A DNA stretch of 36,379 bases from a virus: IMG/VR virus record IMGVR_UViG_3300047496_000071, positions 1 to 36,379 of that record; one strand, given 5' to 3'. Position numbers and translations under genes: made by a program. The notes beneath the pieces are model-generated. The model did not search any database. It was not told the DNA's origin and saw only the letters and a program-made list of their open reading frames with translations. Below, piece after piece: positions 22,208 through 30,124 of this stretch (position 1 is its first letter; every line of letters starts with the position of its first letter).

Positions 22208-22218
22208 GAGGTGAGCAC

Positions 22219-22407
22219 ATGCCGCAAGGCGTACCTAAGTTTGGTAGACACACTAAACACAGCTGCGAGAATTGCGGCGCCCAAAGCATCACGCCAATTT
22301 GCTGGAAATGCAAAGTGGTGGACGAGCAAAGACCGGTGTTCGACCGCGCGCATAAGCGCCGCGTCGACAGCGACAAGTTCAAGGAACTGGATTTCAACGG
22401 CGCATGA
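22219..22407 (+). CDS. Small zinc-ribbon-like protein
   Basis: 62 residues; CENCG and CWKCK at ~16-33 form a CxxC-CxxC zinc ribbon. The remainder is basic and charged. ATG preceded by GAGGTG just after the terminator. It overlaps the primase gene by 4 nt, suggesting a replication accessory role. No family claimed. Confidence 0.65.
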   Translation: MPQGVPKFGRHTKHSCENCGAQSITPICWKCKVVDEQRPVFDRAHKRRVDSDKFKELDFNGA

Positions 22408-25001
22408 CGGCCCGCGGCGCAACGCCGGCCGAGTGGTACCACTTTGACCTTGAGCTCGGGCTCGCGGGCAACCTGCTGCCTGTAGTGTGCGACCCGGACC
22501 CGCCGGTAGCGCCGGGCTCTAAAATTCGCAAGTGGGGCAAGGTGCCGAGCGCATACAATGCGCAAGGCCAGGCGCACGGCATCAAGGATTGGCAGACCCG
22601 CGAACTGCTGCCCAACGAGTTGCAGCTCTGGCGCCAAGACCCTAGGCTCGGCATTTGCGTTCGCACCGGCAGCTTGAGTCACGTCTATGCGATCGACGTT
22701 GACGTCGACGATCAAGCGCTGGCCGACCGCATCAGACACGAGATTTTCTTTTTAGGTGAAGGGTACCGGCGCACGCGAGCGAACAGCCCGAAGTTCCTTG
22801 TACCCATTGCGCTCGAAGGCATACTAAAGAAGCGCGTCATTGAAACCAAGCACGGCAAGATCGAGTTTTTAGGTGAAGGCCAGCAGTACCTCGCGTGCGG
22901 TACTCACCCCAGCGGAGTCAGGTATGAGTGGGTGCCCGGGTTGCCGGAGCGCATACCGGCATTGAGTGTCGAGCAGTTTGAAACCCTGTGGGGCACACTT
23001 GCAGGAACATTTGGAAAAGAAACCAGTGTCGTAGCTACGTTACGACACGCCCAAACAGACCAAATCAGTGCATCCGGTGACAACACGCTACTGACGTCGA
23101 TAGACGATGAAACTCGCACGCGGCTGGCGTCTGCACTGGCGCACCCTAAGATGTTGGCCGCGGGCACCGACAACGGGTTCTGGAGCGAGATTGGATACGC
23201 GCTTCTAACACTAGGCCAAATTGGCAAGGATCTATTCCATGACTACTCGCGGCAAGCGCCGAACTTCGAGCCCGCAGCATCAGACGATTGGTGGGACTCG
23301 CACCAAACCCAAGAAACGCGCACCGACTACCGACACTGCTTTACGCTCGCGCGAAAATTCGGCTGGGGCGCTGTCGCCGGGACCGAAAGTTTCCCGCTTG
23401 CTGGCGAAAGCGCGGCACTTCGACAGAATGCTGAATCCGCCGAATCGGACCCACTAGACATAGAAGACGCGCCACTACCCGCGCGCCCGGTCGTCCGATT
23501 AATCGCAGGCGAGTACCCGAGCATCGCGCGTCAGGTGACAGGTATCGTTGCATCGGAAGTCTACAAGCAATCCGGCGCCTTGGTGCGCATCGGGCGGCCC
23601 GATGACCTAGCGGACGGCATCACACGCGACGCGGACACCCGCTCCATATTGCAAGTATCTTCGTCCTATATGCGCTCGCTCGCGGGCGATAGCGCAGACT
23701 TTGTGGCGTACGACGGCCGCGCCAAAGACTGGGTGCGCAAAGACTGCCCGCCGGATCTAGCGCGCGACATCTTGACCATGGGTGATTGGCCCAACGTCCG
23801 CCCGCTTGACGCGATAGCTCGAGCCCCCTTTGTTCGCATCAACGGCACCGCATGCGACGTGCCGGGGTACGATGCACCTAGCCGAGTGTTCTATATGCCT
23901 AACGCAAACTTCCCGAGGTTGCCGCTTACGGTTTCGAGAAGCGAGGCGCTAATAGCACTGGCGACGCTACTGAATCCGTTTCAGGAGTTTCCCTATGCAA
24001 CGCCCGCCGCTCGTTCCGCGTTTGTCGCTCACATCCTCACAGAAGCGGTGCGGCCAGCGATACGCACTTCACCCATGTACTGGTTTACGGCCCCCGACGC
24101 CGGCACCGGCAAGACCCTATTGGCGGAAATGCCTAGTGCAATCGTACACGGCGTGCAACCTGCGGTGCGACCTTGGGTATCGGATTCGGACGAGCTACGC
24201 AAGACGCTGTTTGCGAGTCTTGTTGCTGGCGATCGTTCTATCATGTTCGATAACGTGCCGACCGCGCACAAGGTGCGCACGGCCGAGCTTTGTGCGTTTA
24301 TCACCTCACCCGTGTGGAAAGATCGACGCCTTGGTGCATCAGAGATGGTCGAGGTGCCGAACCGCGCCGTACTTTCGGCCACTGGGAACAACATTACTCC
24401 TGTTGCGGATATGGCGCGGCGATCGTTGGTCGTTCGTTTGGACGCCAATAGCGCAGACCGCAAGCAGCGGCGATTCAAGATAGCCGACTTGCCGACCTAC
24501 GTGAAAGAGCACCGCGTCGAGCTGCTAATCGCGGCGCTGACGGTGGTGCTGGGCTGGCAGCAAAACAAGAGCGGCGTGCTGGATGAAATGCCGATCGCGC
24601 TTCCGTCATTCGAGGATTGGTCTAGCATGGTGCGTGACCCTTTGCTATGGTTAGGCATGCCCGACCCGGTGCAATCCCAAGAGGAAGAAACTGATGACGA
24701 ATGCAACGCGGTTGAAAGAGCTTTCGCTGCGTTGGGTGCACACTTTGCTGGGCGCAACTTCACGTCTACAGCGGTGGTTGATTACTGCATGGGTTTTTCT
24801 GATACAGATGGCAGCGTGAACCAAATGCTCCTCGAAGCTGGATGCCAGGCACCGTACGATAAGACCAAAGTGGGTTACTGGCTTCGAGATTGCCGCGACA
24901 AGATCGCGGCGGGCTACAAATTGCGAAGTTTACGTTCCGGCGGCAAGCATCAGACACGATGGTTGCTTCAACCTACAAACACTAGTGAGGATCTGATATG
25001 A
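22404..25001 (+). CDS. Primase-helicase (PrimPol-like N-terminus, AAA+-like ATPase C-terminus)
   Basis: 865 residues. The N-terminal ~210 residues resemble bifunctional primase-polymerase domains: IRKWGKVPSAYN, GIKDWQ, LGICVRTG, AIDVDV and GIEFLGEG-type blocks. The middle (~225-320) contains a PriCT-like WSEIGYALLTLG helix. The C-terminal half has Walker A APDAGTGKT with Lys near residue 570 and SIMFDNVP as a Walker B-like site, followed by VVRLDAN. It would prime and unwind DNA for the polymerase at 32387. Start overlaps the zinc-ribbon gene by 4 nt. Domain borders are approximate. Confidence 0.82.
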   Translation: MTARGATPAEWYHFDLELGLAGNLLPVVCDPDPPVAPGSKIRKWGKVPSAYNAQGQAHGIKDWQTRELLPNELQLWRQDPRLGICVRTGSLSHVYAIDVDVDDQALADRIRHEIFFLGEGYRRTRANSPKFLVPIALEGILKKRVIETKHGKIEFLGEGQQYLACGTHPSGVRYEWVPGLPERIPALSVEQFETLWGTLAGTFGKETSVVATLRHAQTDQISASGDNTLLTSIDDETRTRLASALAHPKMLAAGTDNGFWSEIGYALLTLGQIGKDLFHDYSRQAPNFEPAASDDWWDSHQTQETRTDYRHCFTLARKFGWGAVAGTESFPLAGESAALRQNAESAESDPLDIEDAPLPARPVVRLIAGEYPSIARQVTGIVASEVYKQSGALVRIGRPDDLADGITRDADTRSILQVSSSYMRSLAGDSADFVAYDGRAKDWVRKDCPPDLARDILTMGDWPNVRPLDAIARAPFVRINGTACDVPGYDAPSRVFYMPNANFPRLPLTVSRSEALIALATLLNPFQEFPYATPAARSAFVAHILTEAVRPAIRTSPMYWFTAPDAGTGKTLLAEMPSAIVHGVQPAVRPWVSDSDELRKTLFASLVAGDRSIMFDNVPTAHKVRTAELCAFITSPVWKDRRLGASEMVEVPNRAVLSATGNNITPVADMARRSLVVRLDANSADRKQRRFKIADLPTYVKEHRVELLIAALTVVLGWQQNKSGVLDEMPIALPSFEDWSSMVRDPLLWLGMPDPVQSQEEETDDECNAVERAFAALGAHFAGRNFTSTAVVDYCMGFSDTDGSVNQMLLEAGCQAPYDKTKVGYWLRDCRDKIAAGYKLRSLRSGGKHQTRWLLQPTNTSEDLI

Positions 25002-25144
25002 GCGACGGCAAGCTTTTAGGCGCCGTGGTTACGGCCTATTGGTACAACATGGACACCGATACCGTAGTTCTTAGGCTTAAATTGACGACCGGCAAAATTA
25101 TCGACGTGGCGCATTTGCGCGTCCCGGCGACCCCAAATGGGTGA
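24998..25144 (+). CDS. Small hypothetical protein
   Basis: 48 residues, beta-like (AVVTAYWYNMDTDTVVLRLKLTTGKIIDV). ATGA overlap with the primase-helicase and 8-nt overlap with the next gene. Probably a tiny beta-barrel-like or SH3-type accessory protein; no family recognised. Confidence 0.58.
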   Translation: MSDGKLLGAVVTAYWYNMDTDTVVLRLKLTTGKIIDVAHLRVPATPNG

Positions 25145-25442
25145 CACGCAAAAGCCGCCGGGCAAGCTTGAGGGCGACGCTACCAGCCAGCTGGTGCAGA
25201 CGATCGTGCACCGTGTTGGGTTTGCGAATTTCAAAGCCACAGGTAAAGGCGCAACCGACATTGAGCAGTTGGCAAAGGCCGCTTACAACAGCCACGTCGT
25301 GGTGCAATCTCTGTGGAGCATGTGCAAAGATTTCGGCGACGCGCTGGACAAGGCCGGCGACACGGTGCCGGAATCGTTTCGCGCTATGATTACCTCAGCG
25401 ATCCTGAACGTACGCTCGAACATGGAGCTGGGCAAAAAATGA
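25137..25442 (+). CDS. Hypothetical protein
   Basis: 101 residues, mostly helical (DIEQLAKAAYNSHVVVQSLWSMCKDF, PESFRAMITSAILNVRSNME). Overlaps both neighbours by 4-8 nt. No motif recognised; position suggests a replication accessory factor. Confidence 0.6.
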   Translation: MGDTQKPPGKLEGDATSQLVQTIVHRVGFANFKATGKGATDIEQLAKAAYNSHVVVQSLWSMCKDFGDALDKAGDTVPESFRAMITSAILNVRSNMELGKK

Positions 25443-25564
25443 ACCCCTTTGGCGATGATGACGATGACGATGACGAGGTGGCGCGGCTGTTTCTGCATTT
25501 TGTGCAGACCGTGGTGTTCGTGCTGGTGCTGCTTCTGTTGCTCTTGGTATCAGCTCCGCAATGA
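25439..25564 (+). CDS. 41-residue membrane peptide with acidic head
   Basis: Begins MNPFGDDDDDDDEV, then one hydrophobic span of ~20 residues (TVVFVLVLLLLLLVSA). ATGA overlaps on both sides. The Asp run derives from GATGAC repeats. Possible membrane-targeting or host-inhibition peptide; function unknown. Confidence 0.6.
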   Translation: MNPFGDDDDDDDEVARLFLHFVQTVVFVLVLLLLLLVSAPQ

Positions 25565-26331
25565 CCGGAGTCGCGGAAAGCTTCGTGATTGCGCTGGCTC
25601 GCGCCAGCAAGCGCGGGTCGTATCATCTGCGCCGGCTGCGGCCGGCGGATCGCGACGACGTGATCGCGACGGCGCTTGCATGGTGCTGGGAGAATCGGTC
25701 AAAGTACGACCCTAGTTTCACGCTTGAGAAGTGGTTCGACATGGCACTCAAAGACGCACGCGCACGGTTTTTCGGTGGCGGCTCTAAACGTAAAAAGGTA
25801 GATCCTGTGGTAACAGCTGTAGAGTTTAACGAGGGTATGGCCCGCCGGTTGCCCGACGCGGCCGAGGTTGCCGCCGAGATGGAAGGCGAAGTAAAGGCCG
25901 CGCTCCGAGAGTTGACCTTGTCCGAGCGGCAACAGATATACCGCGCGGTCATGGATCAAGCCCCCCTGCCGCGCCATCTGCGCGTTCACCTGGCGATTTT
26001 TCGCAAACGGATTCCGCGCCGCTTTGACTTGATAAAAGTGTTGCGCACGGCGTCTGCGGTCGAGTCTGATTTTGCCGTGGCGGCACCGGCGCGCATAGAC
26101 GTTGAGTTAGCCCGCATCGGTGCGCCCGTGCCGCATGGCGCCGACTGCCCGCCCTGCTGGCGGTGCAAGTGGTATTACGGGTATGCGCCCATACGCTACT
26201 CGCAACGCGTGACCGTCAAGGCGGACCCCGAAGTACAGGCCGCCATATGGGCGACCGAGGCACGAAAGATCGAGATAGCCGCCGCGCTTCAAGCCGGCGC
26301 CCTGCAATTCATAGGAGTAGGAGCACAATGA
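25561..26331 (+). CDS. Sigma-70-like regulatory protein
   Basis: 256 residues. Residues ~25-70 (LRPADRDDVIATALAWCWENRSKYDPSFTLEKWF) match the layout of sigma region 2 (DD-x-x-x-x-A-x-x-W, YD, W). Residues ~110-155 (LRELTLSERQQIYRAVM...RVHLAIFRKRI) are consistent with a region 4-like domain. A CPPCWRCKW zinc-type cluster and a helical tail follow. It could direct host RNA polymerase to phage promoters; the repeated GATACT cassettes are candidate targets. ATGA overlaps the membrane peptide gene. The assignment rests on motif pattern only. Confidence 0.5.
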   Translation: MTGVAESFVIALARASKRGSYHLRRLRPADRDDVIATALAWCWENRSKYDPSFTLEKWFDMALKDARARFFGGGSKRKKVDPVVTAVEFNEGMARRLPDAAEVAAEMEGEVKAALRELTLSERQQIYRAVMDQAPLPRHLRVHLAIFRKRIPRRFDLIKVLRTASAVESDFAVAAPARIDVELARIGAPVPHGADCPPCWRCKWYYGYAPIRYSQRVTVKADPEVQAAIWATEARKIEIAAALQAGALQFIGVGAQ

Positions 26332-26627
26332 GTAATTTCATTTCAAAGGAAGTCCAGGTGATTTTTGGCGCGATCAAGCAAGCGCTGGAGTCGGAGCCCA
26401 ACCCGGGCAATAGCGTGAACGCGACGGACAACCCCTCGCAGATCGGCCTGATTGGCCGGTTCAATCTGCATAAGGCCGCGGAGAAGGTCTGGGACAACCT
26501 GAAGGCGCACTTCGACGCCGAGGAGAAGCAGGCCGCGCTTCGCGTGGCGGCCGAGGCGCGCAGGGTCGACGCGGAAGCAAAGGCCGCCGTAGAAAAAGTC
26601 GAGGCCGAGGCGAAAACGCTTTTGTGA
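26328..26627 (+). CDS. Hypothetical coiled-coil protein
   Basis: 99 residues starting MSNFISKEVQVIFGAIKQ at ATGA overlap (AGGAGTAGGAG site). C-terminal half is Ala/Glu/Arg coiled coil (EKQAALRVAAEARRVDAEAKAAVEKVEAEAK). Function unknown; may oligomerise. Confidence 0.62.
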   Translation: MSNFISKEVQVIFGAIKQALESEPNPGNSVNATDNPSQIGLIGRFNLHKAAEKVWDNLKAHFDAEEKQAALRVAAEARRVDAEAKAAVEKVEAEAKTLL

Positions 26628-26643
26628 CGTAGGTCTTGTTTTG

Positions 26644-26673
26644 GTGCTGCCGTCTGTGTTTAGATGGCAGCAC
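26644..26673 (+). other. Strong hairpin between early genes
   Basis: GTGCTGCCGTCT, 6-nt loop, AGATGGCAGCAC: 12-bp stem including one G-U pair. No T run follows, so a weak terminator, an RNase site or an mRNA stabiliser is more likely. The next ribosome site is 11 nt downstream. Confidence 0.55.
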
Positions 26674-26694
26674 TTGATAACTGGAGGTTGTAGC

Positions 26695-26781
26695 ATGAAG
26701 TTGTTCAAGTGGTTGAGTCGATTAATCGCGGCGTTGATAGTCGAACCGCGCTGCGGCTGTTCAAGGTGCTGCCACAAATGA
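26695..26781 (+). CDS. 28-residue cationic, Cys-rich peptide
   Basis: MKLFKWLSRLIAALIVEPRCGCSRCCHK: an amphipathic basic N-terminus followed by a CGCSRCC cluster. Good GGAGG site. The TGA overlaps the next start (ATGATG), which supports translation of both. Possible host-directed early peptide; no family. Confidence 0.5.
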   Translation: MKLFKWLSRLIAALIVEPRCGCSRCCHK

Positions 26782-26954
26782 TGCCACCGGAATTGCAAGC
26801 CAAGCTAGACTTTCTGGTATCGCGCCTCAAGCGCGGACGCGGCAACCAAGACGTCTTGGTGGCTGAGATAATCAAGACATTCAATTCCCGCCCCGCGCGC
26901 CGGCAGACCGATGCGCGCGTGCAAGGGTGGACTTACCTGGAGACCGGAGCATGA
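26778..26954 (+). CDS. Small hypothetical protein
   Basis: 58 residues from ATG 26778 (MMPPELQAKLDFLVSRLKRG), chosen because it is coupled to the upstream peptide; an in-frame GTG at 26709 would overlap it by 73 nt. Helical and basic. Function unknown. Confidence 0.55.
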   Translation: MMPPELQAKLDFLVSRLKRGRGNQDVLVAEIIKTFNSRPARRQTDARVQGWTYLETGA

Positions 26955-27010
26955 AGTACGAATTTACCGGCGAAACGAAAGTCAAGGCGCCAAAGAAGGT
27001 GAAAAAATGA
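26951..27010 (+). CDS. 19-residue ORF beginning MKYEFTGETK
   Basis: Coupled by ATGA to both neighbours, with GGAG upstream. The first ten residues recall the start of longer polymer-forming phage proteins, but the rest is a Lys-rich tail (VKAPKKVKK). Possibly a truncated remnant of such a gene. Confidence 0.38.
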   Translation: MKYEFTGETKVKAPKKVKK

Positions 27011-27270
27011 CCGCATCTCAGGACTGGTTTCCGGGGGCCGACTATCCGGACAGAGAAGTTTGGCTTAAGATCCGCGCCACACCGCGCAAGCGCCGCAGTG
27101 GCCGATACATTCACGCGCACCCGCTGCCTACGTTGGGCAGACCGCAGCCTTTGTGCGAGCCGCTGGTGCTCGGCATCAACGCCACGAAGCGGGCGCTCGA
27201 CAAGATCGGCAAGCGGTCGAGCTTGGTGAAGCAGCGGCATGCGTACTATCGCCAGGGTGCAAATGAGTGA
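27007..27270 (+). CDS. Hypothetical protein
   Basis: 87 residues from ATG 27007 (GAAGGTG site), basic C-terminus with many Arg, Lys and His (RATPRKRRSGRYIHAH, KRALDKIGKRSSLVKQRH). ATGA coupled to the small ORF before it. Function unknown. Confidence 0.6.
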   Translation: MTASQDWFPGADYPDREVWLKIRATPRKRRSGRYIHAHPLPTLGRPQPLCEPLVLGINATKRALDKIGKRSSLVKQRHAYYRQGANE

Positions 27271-27475
27271 ACCCATTCTGACGCAGAAGCCCGTGTCGAT
27301 CGACCTGTCGCAAGATGCAATGATGTACTTGCGCTGCGTCATATCGGCTTCGCCATTGCCTACGATCAGCTACCAAGCTGAAATCGAAATCGACAATTTC
27401 GTCAACTTACTCGACAACCTGCTTGAGCGCGGCGTCGGTAAGGCGACCGTATCTAACAACGAGGATCTGCTGTGA
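27263..27475 (+). CDS. Hypothetical protein
   Basis: 70 residues from ATG 27263 (AGGGTG upstream), overlapping the previous stop by 8 nt. Acidic with a helical SQDAMMYLRCVISASPLPTI region. No family recognised. Confidence 0.6.
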   Translation: MSEPILTQKPVSIDLSQDAMMYLRCVISASPLPTISYQAEIEIDNFVNLLDNLLERGVGKATVSNNEDLL

Positions 27476-27663
27476 CGGTTCGCCTCACGCCGCAAGGATG
27501 CCAAGTGACGACAGTGTTCAACCATTTGCCCGACGGCCGGCGGGTAGAGCACGTCACGCTCGAAAACCCGCCGTTACGCATTGCCGAATTGCCGGAACCG
27601 CTGCCGCACGCAGTGAAAATCTTTGACTGGGGTCTTGTTTTTAAGCAGCGCGATGTGCAATGA
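27472..27663 (+). CDS. Small hypothetical protein
   Basis: 63 residues from GTG 27472, coupled as GTGA. Mixed beta/helical content (HLPDGRRVEHVTLENPPLRIAELPEP). It is the last gene before the recombinase. Function unknown. Confidence 0.55.
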   Translation: MTVRLTPQGCQVTTVFNHLPDGRRVEHVTLENPPLRIAELPEPLPHAVKIFDWGLVFKQRDVQ

Positions 27664-27694
27664 TGCACCTCGTCGACCATAACTGGAGCCTGAG

Positions 27695-28573
27695 ATGAAG
27701 CGAGCGGTGATCTATGCAAGGTTCTCAACCGAGAACCAGAAGGACGCCAGCATCGATGACCAATTCCGGGTCTGCCAGCGGATCGTTGACACCAACAAGC
27801 TGGAGCTGGTCGCGCGTTTCGAGGACCGGGCTATCAGCGGCGGCACCGACCAGCGGCCTGGCTACCAAGCAATGCTGCAACTTGCCAAAGCCGGCGGGTT
27901 CGACGTGCTAGTGACCGAGGACGTCAGCCGTTTGTCGCGCAACATGGCCGAGTCAAGCACCCTAGCCGCCAAGCTCCAAGACGCCGGCATCGACCTGATT
28001 ACATGCACGGGCGATGACACCCGCAGCCAGGGCTGGGGTCTGATTATCCACATCAAGCAGGCCGTGGCCGCGCACCTGCGTACCGAGATAGGTCACAAGA
28101 CGCGCAGAGGGCTTGAGGGCCGGGCGCTAGCGGGTGCCCCTACTGGCGGGCGCTGCTACGGGTACGCCGGTCCTGCGGCCATTGACGAGGCGCAGGCGCG
28201 CATTGTGCGCAACATTTTTGAAATGGCGTTGGTGGGCTCGTCGGCCATTCGCATTGCTGAGCGCCTGAACCGGGACAATGTACCAGCACCTCGAGGCGGC
28301 GCATGGCGCGACAGCACCGTCAAGGCGATTCTGCGGAATCGGAGATATTTGGGTGAAATCGTGTATGGCGCGCACGAGGTCCGAGGATCTGCGCAAGACA
28401 GCAAGAAGCGCATCCGCACCAAGCGCGCGGAGCCCCTCTCTGTGCGCCAAGTGCCGGAGCTGGCGATTGTTCCCAGGGAACTATTCGACAAGGTGCAAAA
28501 AGTGAGAACTGCGTCACTGGCACGCCGCGATTGGCTGTGCGAACCTTTTTCTGCCGTGAATCAACCGAACTGA
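27695..28573 (+). CDS. Serine recombinase, truncated form
   Basis: 292 residues. Catalytic domain at 1-~145 with IYARFS (Ser11) and the EDVSRLSRN motif; then the recombinase domain (~150-270) with GYAGPAAIDEAQARIVRNIFEMALVG, RIAERLNRDNVPAPRGG and YLGEIVYG. Large serine integrases usually extend to ~450-550 residues with a zinc ribbon and coiled coil. Here the frame ends after the recombinase domain. It may integrate the phage genome, resolve concatemers or act on the inverted repeats near 35558/36233. An ATG with a GGAG site follows 31 nt of spacer. Confidence 0.78.
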   Translation: MKRAVIYARFSTENQKDASIDDQFRVCQRIVDTNKLELVARFEDRAISGGTDQRPGYQAMLQLAKAGGFDVLVTEDVSRLSRNMAESSTLAAKLQDAGIDLITCTGDDTRSQGWGLIIHIKQAVAAHLRTEIGHKTRRGLEGRALAGAPTGGRCYGYAGPAAIDEAQARIVRNIFEMALVGSSAIRIAERLNRDNVPAPRGGAWRDSTVKAILRNRRYLGEIVYGAHEVRGSAQDSKKRIRTKRAEPLSVRQVPELAIVPRELFDKVQKVRTASLARRDWLCEPFSAVNQPN

Positions 28574-28582
28574 GATAACTGT

Positions 28583-28684
28583 ATGATCCGTTGGGTTTTG
28601 AAACTGTTCCGTAAGCGTAGCAAAGCGCTGCCCTACGAACAAAGATGGAAGACGATTCAACCAAACCAGCCCGGGAGGCTTTGA
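28583..28684 (+). CDS. Small basic ORF
   Basis: 33 residues (MIRWVLKLFRKRSKALPYEQRW), starting just after the recombinase stop; weak GAGATA ribosome site. The basic amphipathic N-terminus resembles other tiny early peptides in this operon. Low support. Confidence 0.33.
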   Translation: MIRWVLKLFRKRSKALPYEQRWKTIQPNQPGRL

Positions 28685-28687
28685 TAC

Positions 28688-29116
28688 ATGAGCGATGCAC
28701 TACTAACACGAATTGCGGAGGCACTGGAAAAACTGGTGTGCCATCACGTCGGGGGTATGCCACCCACTACGCCAGCCCCAGCCGTGGAGGCGCCGAAGAA
28801 GGGTCGGCCCCCAAAAGCTGTGGCCGATGCGCCGGCACCGGCAGCGAGCCCGGCGCCGGCCGCCCAGACGGCACCCGCCTCTGTGGCCGTTGCGGAGGCG
28901 CCGGTTGCTGATCCCGACTTGGCGGCATCGTGCGCGAACGTCCTGATCGACCTTGCCAACAACTTCAGCCGCGACGCCGCGGTCGCAGTGCTGGCAAAGT
29001 ACAAGGCGCAGAAGGTCAGCCAGGTGAAGCCGAGCGACCTGGGTGCGTTGTTGGTGGATCTGAAGGCGGCCCTTGAGGCCGAGAAGGCGAAGAAGGCGAA
29101 CGAGTCGCTGGTTTAA
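28688..29116 (+). CDS. Ala/Pro-rich protein with AT-hook-like motif
   Basis: 142 residues. Residues ~25-80 are Pro/Ala-rich with KKGRPPKA (AT-hook core). The C-terminal ~55 residues are helical (LAASCANVLIDLANNFSRDAAVAVLAKYK, then DLGALLVDLKAALEAEKAKK). This layout is familiar from small phage proteins of unknown role, possibly nucleoprotein factors. Good ORF continuity and 3-nt gap after the previous gene. Confidence 0.68.
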   Translation: MSDALLTRIAEALEKLVCHHVGGMPPTTPAPAVEAPKKGRPPKAVADAPAPAASPAPAAQTAPASVAVAEAPVADPDLAASCANVLIDLANNFSRDAAVAVLAKYKAQKVSQVKPSDLGALLVDLKAALEAEKAKKANESLV

Positions 29117-29125
29117 CCGAGTCCC

Positions 29126-29180
29126 GCCCGCGCTGTCAACACCCTATCGCGGGCCAGCGTAAAAAGGTCGGCAGCGCGGG
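29126..29180 (+). other. Mutually exclusive hairpins (attenuator-like)
   Basis: GCCCGCG (29126) can pair with CGCGGGC (29148-29154), while the overlapping CCCGCGCTG (29127-29135) can instead pair with CAGCGCGGG (29172-29180). Only one pairing can form. It fills the 93-nt gap between two genes. Function is inferred from pairing only. Confidence 0.45.
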
Positions 29181-29209
29181 AAACGGGCAAATAAACCGAG
29201 GGGTTTGAA

Positions 29210-29308
29210 ATGATTCAGAAGGTTTTAGAAGGGGTAGCCGTAGCTGCAATCGCAGCGTGGTTATTTTTGAAGGATCTATGCAAGAGGGCTTTGAAATGGC
29301 TTCAGTGA
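29210..29308 (+). CDS. 32-residue membrane peptide
   Basis: Hydrophobic N-terminal half (VLEGVAVAAIAAWLFL), basic C-terminus (KDLCKRALKWLQ). Strong GAGGGG site. It overlaps the next gene by 13 nt. Possible holin-like or membrane-disturbing peptide. Confidence 0.55.
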   Translation: MIQKVLEGVAVAAIAAWLFLKDLCKRALKWLQ

Positions 29309-29895
29309 ACATCGTAGTACCGCTTACTGCGGCGGAGGTAGCCGGCCTTGCGGCTGGTCAACCATTGACGCTGACGTTGACGCCACCGGCACCCGCCGTC
29401 GTCACCCCGCCCGCGCCTACGGCACCGGTGCTCAAGGTAGTGTGCGCTCAAAACGGCCAGCTCAACCCGACGTGGACCCAAGACTACAGCTACAGCGCCG
29501 TTGCTACGCATCCGTGGACCGCGCAAGCCGGCAACGGCAACCTAGCCTGCATCAAGGTGGCGACGACCGGTCCCTGGGGCGGCTTCCAGCCGTCGAACGC
29601 GCCCGGCGGCAGCACCAACTTCAGTGCGTGCTCGACGCTCACCGTGGACGTATGGGGGCCGAAGGGCAACAGTTACAGCATGCAATTCCTACGTGCCGGC
29701 GACATGCCCATCAACGCGCCAGGGTTTTTGTTTACCAAGACCGTCGACGGTTGGGAGCGGTTCTCGTGCCCGAAGTCGCAGCTGATGACCGATGCAAAAT
29801 TGGGCGACGTCAGTGGCGCGATCTACAAAGGCGCCGTTCAGAGCAAATTGAGCGGCACCGAGACGTTCTACGTCGACAACTGGGGAGGGCTCTAG
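29296..29895 (+). CDS. Secreted/CBM-like beta-sandwich protein
   Basis: 199 residues from ATG 29296 (AGAGGG site); upstream alternatives overlap the membrane peptide. A Pro/Thr linker (LTLTPPAPAVVTPPAPTAP) precedes a ~150-residue domain with PWGGFQPSN, SMQFLRAGDMPI, WERFSCP and ETFYVDNWGG, typical of carbohydrate-binding beta jelly rolls. It is unusual in an early region; it may be a virion-decoration, cell-surface or moron-type factor. No family confirmed. Confidence 0.6.
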   Translation: MASVNIVVPLTAAEVAGLAAGQPLTLTLTPPAPAVVTPPAPTAPVLKVVCAQNGQLNPTWTQDYSYSAVATHPWTAQAGNGNLACIKVATTGPWGGFQPSNAPGGSTNFSACSTLTVDVWGPKGNSYSMQFLRAGDMPINAPGFLFTKTVDGWERFSCPKSQLMTDAKLGDVSGAIYKGAVQSKLSGTETFYVDNWGGL

Positions 29896-29896
29896 T

Positions 29897-30124
29897 TTGA
29901 ACGGTAAGCCAATACCGCCAGAAAAGCGGGCTGTAATCCTAGAGTGGGATGCGGCCCGTCGGCAGCTAGGCACGTTGAAAGCTTTGGCGCGCAAGCTCGA
30001 CATTCCGTACACCAGCGTTCAGACGCTCATCAATAACGCAACTAGGAAACCAAAAAGTGAAAATCGTACTCGCGGAGCCACCAATGATCGACGAAATTCG
30101 CAAAGCGTTTCCGCGTCGCCCTGA
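29897..30124 (+). CDS. Small helix-turn-helix-type protein
   Basis: 75 residues from TTG 29897 (GGAGGG upstream). LGTLKALARKLDIPYTSVQTLINNAT fits a helix-turn-helix; basic Asn/Arg-rich end. Overlaps the next gene by 68 nt. Possibly an early regulator. Confidence 0.5.
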   Translation: MNGKPIPPEKRAVILEWDAARRQLGTLKALARKLDIPYTSVQTLINNATRKPKSENRTRGATNDRRNSQSVSASP

